Below are positions 57,985 through 64,000 of a stretch of 64,000 bases of DNA, piece by piece. Position 1 is the first letter of the stretch. Every line of letters begins with the position of its first letter. Position numbers and translations under genes: made by a program. Below the pieces are notes generated by a model. The model was given only the letters and a program-made list of their open reading frames with translations. It did no database searches and was not told where the DNA came from. The stretch is from Protopterus annectens (lineage: Eukaryota > Chordata > Ceratodontiformes > Protopteridae): the NCBI RefSeq assembly GCF_019279795.1, contig NC_056744.1, positions 1,504,852,310 to 1,504,916,309 on the forward strand. The letters run 5' to 3'.

Positions 57985-58155
57985 AGGGACATACGTTAAG
58001 ACAGCCAGGGTAATAGACATCAGTACTGATCTGTTAATTCATCTGCATACACACAAATTATTGCATTTAAAGTTCAGTACTGCAGTATAAATATCTTTCA
58101 TTAATAAACCGCACATACAAGATGATCTTACCTCCCTAAAAACAGAACTTTAGGT
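57985..58155 (-). pseudogene. Decayed paralogue of the signal-peptide exon and its upstream region
   Basis: The minus strand aligns with 54,960-55,110: cagtactgaac...gtgtgtatgcag, then ATGAA-TTAACAGATCAGTACTG and ctggctgtctt. The acceptor and ATG remain, but a stop (TAA) follows the second codon and the donor is lost (tatgtcc). This shows that the exon was duplicated, as in a tandem gene family, or lies in a dispersed duplication. Confidence 0.5.
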
Positions 58156-58159
58156 AATC

Positions 58160-59480
58160 TACTCAACAGAGCTTAACATTTAAGTATTTTAAGTAGAGTG
58201 TGCCAACTTATAACAAATGGTAGCTATCTGTTTACAGAAACATCCCACATGCACTGGACATTAAATTCTTGACAGCAGAACTCAATGTTTACTTTTTTTC
58301 TAACTAAATGGCAGTCATGGATTACGTAGCAGCAACAACAGTTAGTTCTGTTTTCTCTTTGTCGTGCAGCAAAATAAATAAATAAATAATATACTTCAGT
58401 ACAGTTGGGGAATGCACTTGCAACCGTTGTACCTCACATTGCTACACTCCTGCACAGAAATGGCTTTCAGTGTTTGAAGCCCAAAACTCTATATGGAGAC
58501 AGGGGAGAATCATAAAAGGCTGTTCAATCATTTGATGAAGAAAATATACTCACCAAGAGAGCATACATCATATTATTATTGTTATTATTATTATGCAGTT
58601 CCATTTTCCTAAAATTTGTGTGACCTCAGATGTAGTCTATACAGAGTTCATGTATATACAGGTAGAACCCCACAACAATGGAAATACCTTCCTTTTGACT
58701 CTTTAAGTAGTTACAATGTATGTGTCAAATGGTGCAGTGGGACACTGTGGTCAGCAGACTTGGTATTAGTAAATTGTATTTTGATGAAACAATCTAATTT
58801 TTTCCACAGGCTGGATATACCAACAGAAAATACAGAATAACCTGGCTGATCATGAGAGGAGAAAGACTGAGGTGTGAAATGGATAAACTGTCAATATTCC
58901 ACCCAGGAGTGCCAAAAGATTGGTTTTACCACTATACATTCACACATTCTTAACAGAAGATGAGACAAGAATTGTAAGGGTGTAATAAAAGTCCTTGAAG
59001 ACTTCCTTTAGTGATAAGGTGTAATTTGCACTAAATCACCACTGGATATGTTCACTTCCTTTATTTTCACATTTACCTGTGAATTCTATAATCTTCCTGT
59101 TTATGCAGTATTGGTCCGAAGCTGATGGAGCCGAACAGGAAGATATTAGGGAACAGAATTAGAATCCTCATTCAATGGAATTATAGAGAGACTTGAAACA
59201 AGGGAAAACATCTGCAATTTTGAAAAACTGCACATTAACAACTTAAACTGCTCTGGATTGTACTGCAGGAATGCAACAAACTTAAAAAAAAAAAAAAAAC
59301 TCTGAGCTGATTGACCCACAAAGGTGCAGCCCTACTGCTATAATGATTGCTGTCCTGCATTTCTTATAATGTGTGTGCTATGTGGGAAAAGATGGGCAGT
59401 TAGTGCTTTCAGATGTCATTGTTTCTGACTGCAGTTCAACTCTTTAGAAGGTGATAGAGGATATTACCAAATGTTGTGAA
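58160..59480. other. Unassigned DNA
   Basis: An A run lies at 59,283-59,300. No family-level signature was accepted. Confidence 0.4.
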
Positions 59481-59788
59481 CATACCTCTCAGCTGTACAG
59501 AAAGTCCAGGTTTTTACCTCATATTTTTTGTCCATTTTTTATACAGTTGTGGTTTTCTGGCAAATCTTTGGTAAATCATTAAAGATAAAAGGCAGAAAAT
59601 AATGATAGACATTTGAGTTTCAGACTACATACCCTTCAGAAAATTCATGCTAACACAAAACCTGTTTTTCTATCAATTTTCAAAGTTTGTAAGAGAAATA
59701 TTTAAAAATTGTCCCTATTTTTAGACTGTTGTCCTCTTATTATTTATGGCTTTGCCAGATTTCTTGCTCTAAGAGATTGAGAGGTATG
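59481..59788. mobile_element. 308-bp element with short inverted ends
   Basis: It starts catacctctcagctgtacag and ends agattgagaggtatgg; the outer 11 bp are reverse complements. The interior resembles the repeats at 44,300-44,500 and 44,636-44,790 (tcagaaaattcatg, gctttgccagatttcttg). Probably a non-autonomous DNA transposon. Confidence 0.5.
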
Positions 59789-61878
59789 GTTGTGAATTAA
59801 AAAAAATAAAGTCAGCCAGAATCTAGATGTGATTTACTATAATACATATAGAAGAAACATTAATTCTGCTTAGTTGTTAGTCAGCTTGCCTTTATTTATG
59901 ACAAAGTATTCTTCAACAGCAAGATCTTTCTGAAGCGGTTTGTTTTTATTTTCTCAAAGATATGCTCATCTAAGAGGTGATTATCTTGGATATTTGAGGG
60001 GATTGTATACAATTGCTTTGCTCTGTTGTATTAGTGAATGCCACTTTGGTGAAAGCAGCATTTAATAAACTGTCCTATAAGCACTTCTGAATAATAAAAG
60101 TCAAAGTCCACAGAACTTCAGTATAAGTCATCTCACTAGGGACTAGATTTAAACCTTTTATTGAGAAATAAAATATAGTCATAAAATGTCATTCCATGCT
60201 AGGTGCTTCATAGCTGGGTCATAAATAGGAATACACAATGTTGCTGTACACTTTTTGGAAATAATTTATTTAATGCAATGAAGTATATTTTAAAATTAAA
60301 AATGGAATAAGTTATAGATTTTATTAGATCTTTTTCAGAATATAAGGACTGCTAAATATGTGTTTTTAAGCTTCTCATTTCAGGAGGATTGTTTTTCATT
60401 CCTTCATTCATTTGCCTGTGACGTTATTCATTTTATGTATATATGAATGTATGATTGTATGTATGTATGTATTCATTTATTCATTTTGCTTTGCAAAATT
60501 GAAACATTAAGTGCATTGTGTGGAAGCTGGAAGAGAGAGCTAGATTTGGAAAGTAACTACATTCTGTAAGTTGCAAAAATGAATGTGCCCCTTGTATGAA
60601 TACTACTGTATGGGATAAAAGCTTGTGAGTGAATATAGTTTTCGTAAAATGCTTCATCTGGTTATCTTTGAGAAAAATTTTATTATGTTAGTCTACGCAT
60701 TTACTTTACAGTACCTGGGCATATTCTGTGAAAAGTTTTTTGGAATTAGTTAATAATCTGAGGAATATTTATTTCTGTAGAAGCTTCCATAAATGTTGAA
60801 GTTCTGTACCTTTCTACTTCTTCTATATTTCCAGTTCTGTATGTTTGTCAGACATTTTTAATAGGCTGGACAAGTGATATACAACTATGCAAGGGTTATT
60901 CATGAGAGATGGTTTGTGACTAATGAATACATATTTTTCTGCTAGGTTTTAGTGATGTTTTCCAAGAAGCTTAAGATACTAATGGAAGTTAGTGACCATG
61001 GTGGGGATAGCCACCCAGTAGTTGTGAACATTAACTCTCAGTGAAGACCACTGTTGATGCCTGACTCCATGTATGAAATCGGAAAAAGAAGGGAGATGCT
61101 GATGCTGATGTTGAAGAAAGTTTTTTACTCAGGATGAAGAGTTTCTTAAAAGTGAATTTTATTTTATGGTTTTTACATTGTGGCATATTTATAAATGATA
61201 TGGCTGTAGAAAGATAACATGACCCGAATGTTTGCTTAAATCATCATTAAGAAAACCTTTACCATCCATAAGTGGAAAGTTTCATTAGCTTCTTAAAGAG
61301 TGAAGTAATCAGTTTTTATACATAGATAATATAATTCATTTTCATCATGAGTTTACTTAGCATACTCAAAATGAGAATTAGAAGAAAAATTCAGTTTCGG
61401 TAATATAACGTATACACTATGATCAATATTACTGCGACTAACTTGTAAAATACAGAAAGATGGGTGTTTATTCTAGCAGGCAAGCATCAGCATTATGTCT
61501 CGTTCTACAGCTGTAGGTTTTACTGGTCAGGTCAGCATCTTTCTTTTCCTTTCTTTCCTTCTACTCCACTTATGCGTGGGAAACACAAGTACAGACTGAG
61601 CAAAGGGCTGCAAAACTCTGGGATGGGATTAGGAAACGTCTTAAATGGTGTGTAAAGGTCTGCACCCTATGTGAGTTACAGTAGATCTCCTGCAGAATGT
61701 ACAAGCATATACTGTATACTGTGTAATATTGCTGTTATACTGTATACATTTGAGCTACAGTTACACTGATGTAATGTTAACATGGAAGAAGGAATCACTG
61801 GGAAGGTACTTACACAAAGTGCTTGCACTACACACTACATTAGTACTTCACTGATCATCTAGCTGTGTGTGGCTTATG
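59789..61878. other. Unassigned DNA
   Basis: A short (TGTA)n run lies near 60,455-60,472. Otherwise nothing was recognised. Confidence 0.4.
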
Positions 61879-62040
61879 TTCATAGGTTCATAGGTTCATA
61901 GGTTCATAGGTTCATAGGTTCATAGGTTCATACTAAGCTAACTGCTCTTGTGAGCCACTTTAAGCCTAGCCAGTTATCCCTTGTGAGACTCAAACCCTGC
62001 ACCTTGTGTTTGTAAGGCAAATACCTTAACCAGAGCATAG
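61879..62040 (-). mobile_element. tRNA-derived SINE sharing the CR1 tail, copy 3
   Basis: Minus strand: ggttaaggtatttgccttac (end of A box region), gggtttgagtctcac (B box), aactggctaggcttaaagtg, gcagttagcttagtatgaac, then six tandem cctatgaa units (61,879-61,931). The 8-bp tail is the same as that of the CR1 copies and is longest here, suggesting this is the youngest SINE. Confidence 0.85.
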
Positions 62041-64000
62041 TATCCCAGCACCTACATGAAACAAAGGAACCAGACATAATGGTGAAAAGGAAGTCACAAA
62101 GAGAGTAACTATTGCAGAAAAGTTGATATGTCTGCAGGACCATGCTGCTTATACAAGAATAAATGAATAATGGGAAAAGTGTAAAAGAGAGAAAAAAAAA
62201 AGGTCTTAGAAGGGCAGCAGACAAAATATTCATGTTACTGTCATCATACTATTAGGCAGGCTATGGAGGTGAGAAAACAAAATGAAAGTCCAGAGCAGAC
62301 AGCAGCTTGTTGTATGAGTCCATTCTTGATGAGTGGGAATTAACAGCATCCTTTCTCAATACGATAACATCATAATGCAGTTCATTTTTCAGGTAGTTAT
62401 TTTGACATATCCTGTTACAGTCCAGACCGTTTGGTAAACTAAATGTTTTATATGACTTATTCAACAATTGCTCCATTTTACAACAAGGAAGTATAACACA
62501 ATGGCAGGAATATATAATTAATGCTATCATTCCATCAGCAAAATATTGCTAGTGTTACTGATGCAAGATAAGTTTCTCTAGTTCAGAATTAAGCAATGCC
62601 AGTAATTTACTATCTTTGAAACCAATGTTTGAATTGCAAAATGCAAACAAATGCACTAAATGCATTTATAAATTTTCTAGGTATAAACACAAAATGCCAG
62701 GCTTAAAGTCACATGCATTCTTTTTCATTCAAAATATTTACAATAGATTATACAAAAACGGCATCACATAATACCATTACACATATCAAATAATTCAGAC
62801 TCAGTAATGATAAAAATTAGTTTCATAGTAATATTTTTACAAAAATTAAATTGTGATATATAAATATCTGTAATCAGAAAAATAATCCCCTTTGCCATAA
62901 CTGGCAAGTTTTAGGATGAATTAATAATAAGAAAAAAATGGTTTAGTTCTTACTGTGACTATTATCTTGTTAATATGGCTAACTTCTGTAGCATCAGAAA
63001 TGTCTAAGGATAAAGGTCAGTGCCTATGAAAGATAATTAAAAACTAATTTTTTATTTAACAATAGTGAGGTGGACATGCAGCATCACAAATCTTGCAAAA
63101 ATATCAACTGAAAATGAAGGTCAAACATCATAATGCATAGCAGAGACTGAATGTTATTGTAGTTTATAAAATGTATATTTCATTTTTTAATTATTAAACA
63201 TTGAAAATGGCAACGGTTGATCACAATAATAAAGACTAGCTATATCAATTCTTAAGCAATGAGCTTTTTTCACTTTTTATTAATGTCTTTGTTTTCTGTC
63301 ATGCTGACTACTTTTACTGCATGTTTGTGGACTAAGAATAGTAGGATTCAATAAAATCTTTAGCTTTGCATTAATTGCTTCAAAACTGGTTGGTCAAGTA
63401 GCACAATGGAGAGAAAATGTGATTTAGTTTTTAAGAAGAAGAAACTCCTTATCAGGTCATTAGTAGGGCTGACCTTACAGTATGTAAACTGGATCCCTAG
63501 ATGAAAAGGCTCCATGGCAGCCCCTACACTGCCCATTCCATGCCTGCCTACTCACACTGTTGACTATCTAAGCTAAACTGCACTCTGATAAGTGTGGAAG
63601 GAAGATATGCATTAAGCAGGCAATCCTGTGGTCACAAGGCCCATATAAACCAAAAGGGTTATAGATGGTTTGAGTTGCATGTAGGTTGTTTGTTAAATAA
63701 GCTTTTTCATCCAGTGATTGTCTGAACAAAAAACATGATCAAGGAAAGAAATGTAGCCTAACTCTTCAACATTGTTATTTTCCTGTATCCTTTTACCACA
63801 TCATAATTGCACAAGACTACACTGTAATGACTTCAGAGGGAATATCTGTATTAAACTTGGATCTGAGGGCCACTAAACCCTCAAAAGCCATGAGGTTTCT
63901 AGTTGCTCTGAGATGCATTTTAGAGTTTTTTTTTACACTCTTTACCTCCAACAATAACCTGAATGAAATTCATAATTAAGGAAATAAATTCAGCCTTACT
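62041..64000. other. Unassigned DNA
   Basis: No coding motif, RNA gene or repeat with a recognisable structure. Confidence 0.4.

Noticed and set aside
58616-58840. Possible piggyBac-like fragment (LCDLRCSLYRVHVYTGRT)
   Set aside because: It resembles the 'YTG' block of piggyBac transposases, but no second motif, catalytic Asp or terminal TTAA repeats were found nearby.

Overview
This is vertebrate nuclear DNA from what is probably a large, AT-rich, transposon-dense genome. No complete host gene can be recognised. The repeat mix is decayed Penelope-like elements (PLEs) with GIY-YIG endonuclease domains, CR1-clade LINEs with an esterase-type ORF1, tRNA-derived SINEs that share the CR1 3' tail, a Ty3/gypsy element, an RLE-type LINE remnant and long CA/TG tracts. 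This fits a lungfish or large-genome amphibian best; the assignment is inference from repeat content only. Nearly every recognisable coding region is a broken retroelement frame. Region by region: 0.3-9.7 kb is a nest of PLEs. A plus-strand PLE (A) is split at about 1.43 kb by a 7-kb minus-strand PLE (B) bounded by 0.41-kb direct repeats (pLTRs). B contains a LINE fragment, which itself contains a third PLE (C) bounded by inverted repeats and a 17-bp target-site duplication. Hammerhead-ribozyme-like cores lie in the PLE repeats. At 9.8-12.1 kb is an RLE-type (R2/R4-like) LINE remnant. At 12.3-22.2 kb a single Ty3/gypsy element appears to be spread out: gag, integrase core, integrase C-terminus, polypurine tract and 3' LTR lie in order on the plus strand, separated by later insertions (CA/TG tracts, a SINE, CR1 pieces, an inverted repeat pair, tRNA-like SINEs). 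At 22-26 kb there are minisatellites and anonymous DNA. At 26.3-26.9 and 42.05-42.9 kb are two copies of an unusual element built of consecutive hairpins. At 27.6-41 kb is a LINE block: an old minus-strand LINE (E) probably interrupted by CR1-A, then CR1-C (plus) and CR1-B (minus, nearly full length with ORF1). At 43-59.8 kb are palindromic, non-autonomous DNA-transposon-like elements, tandem repeats and another decayed LINE (G). The best host-gene signal is a 52-bp minus-strand exon at 54,962-55,013. It encodes a complete signal peptide and has good acceptor and donor sites. A decayed paralogous copy lies 3 kb away at 57,985-58,155, which suggests the edge of a tandem family of small secreted proteins. 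From 60 to 64 kb only one SINE is recognisable. The elements interact as parasites and hosts of one another: CR1 probably supplied the machinery for the SINEs, and successive insertions (LINE F into PLE B, PLE C into LINE F, PLE B into PLE A, CR1-A into LINE E) give a relative chronology.
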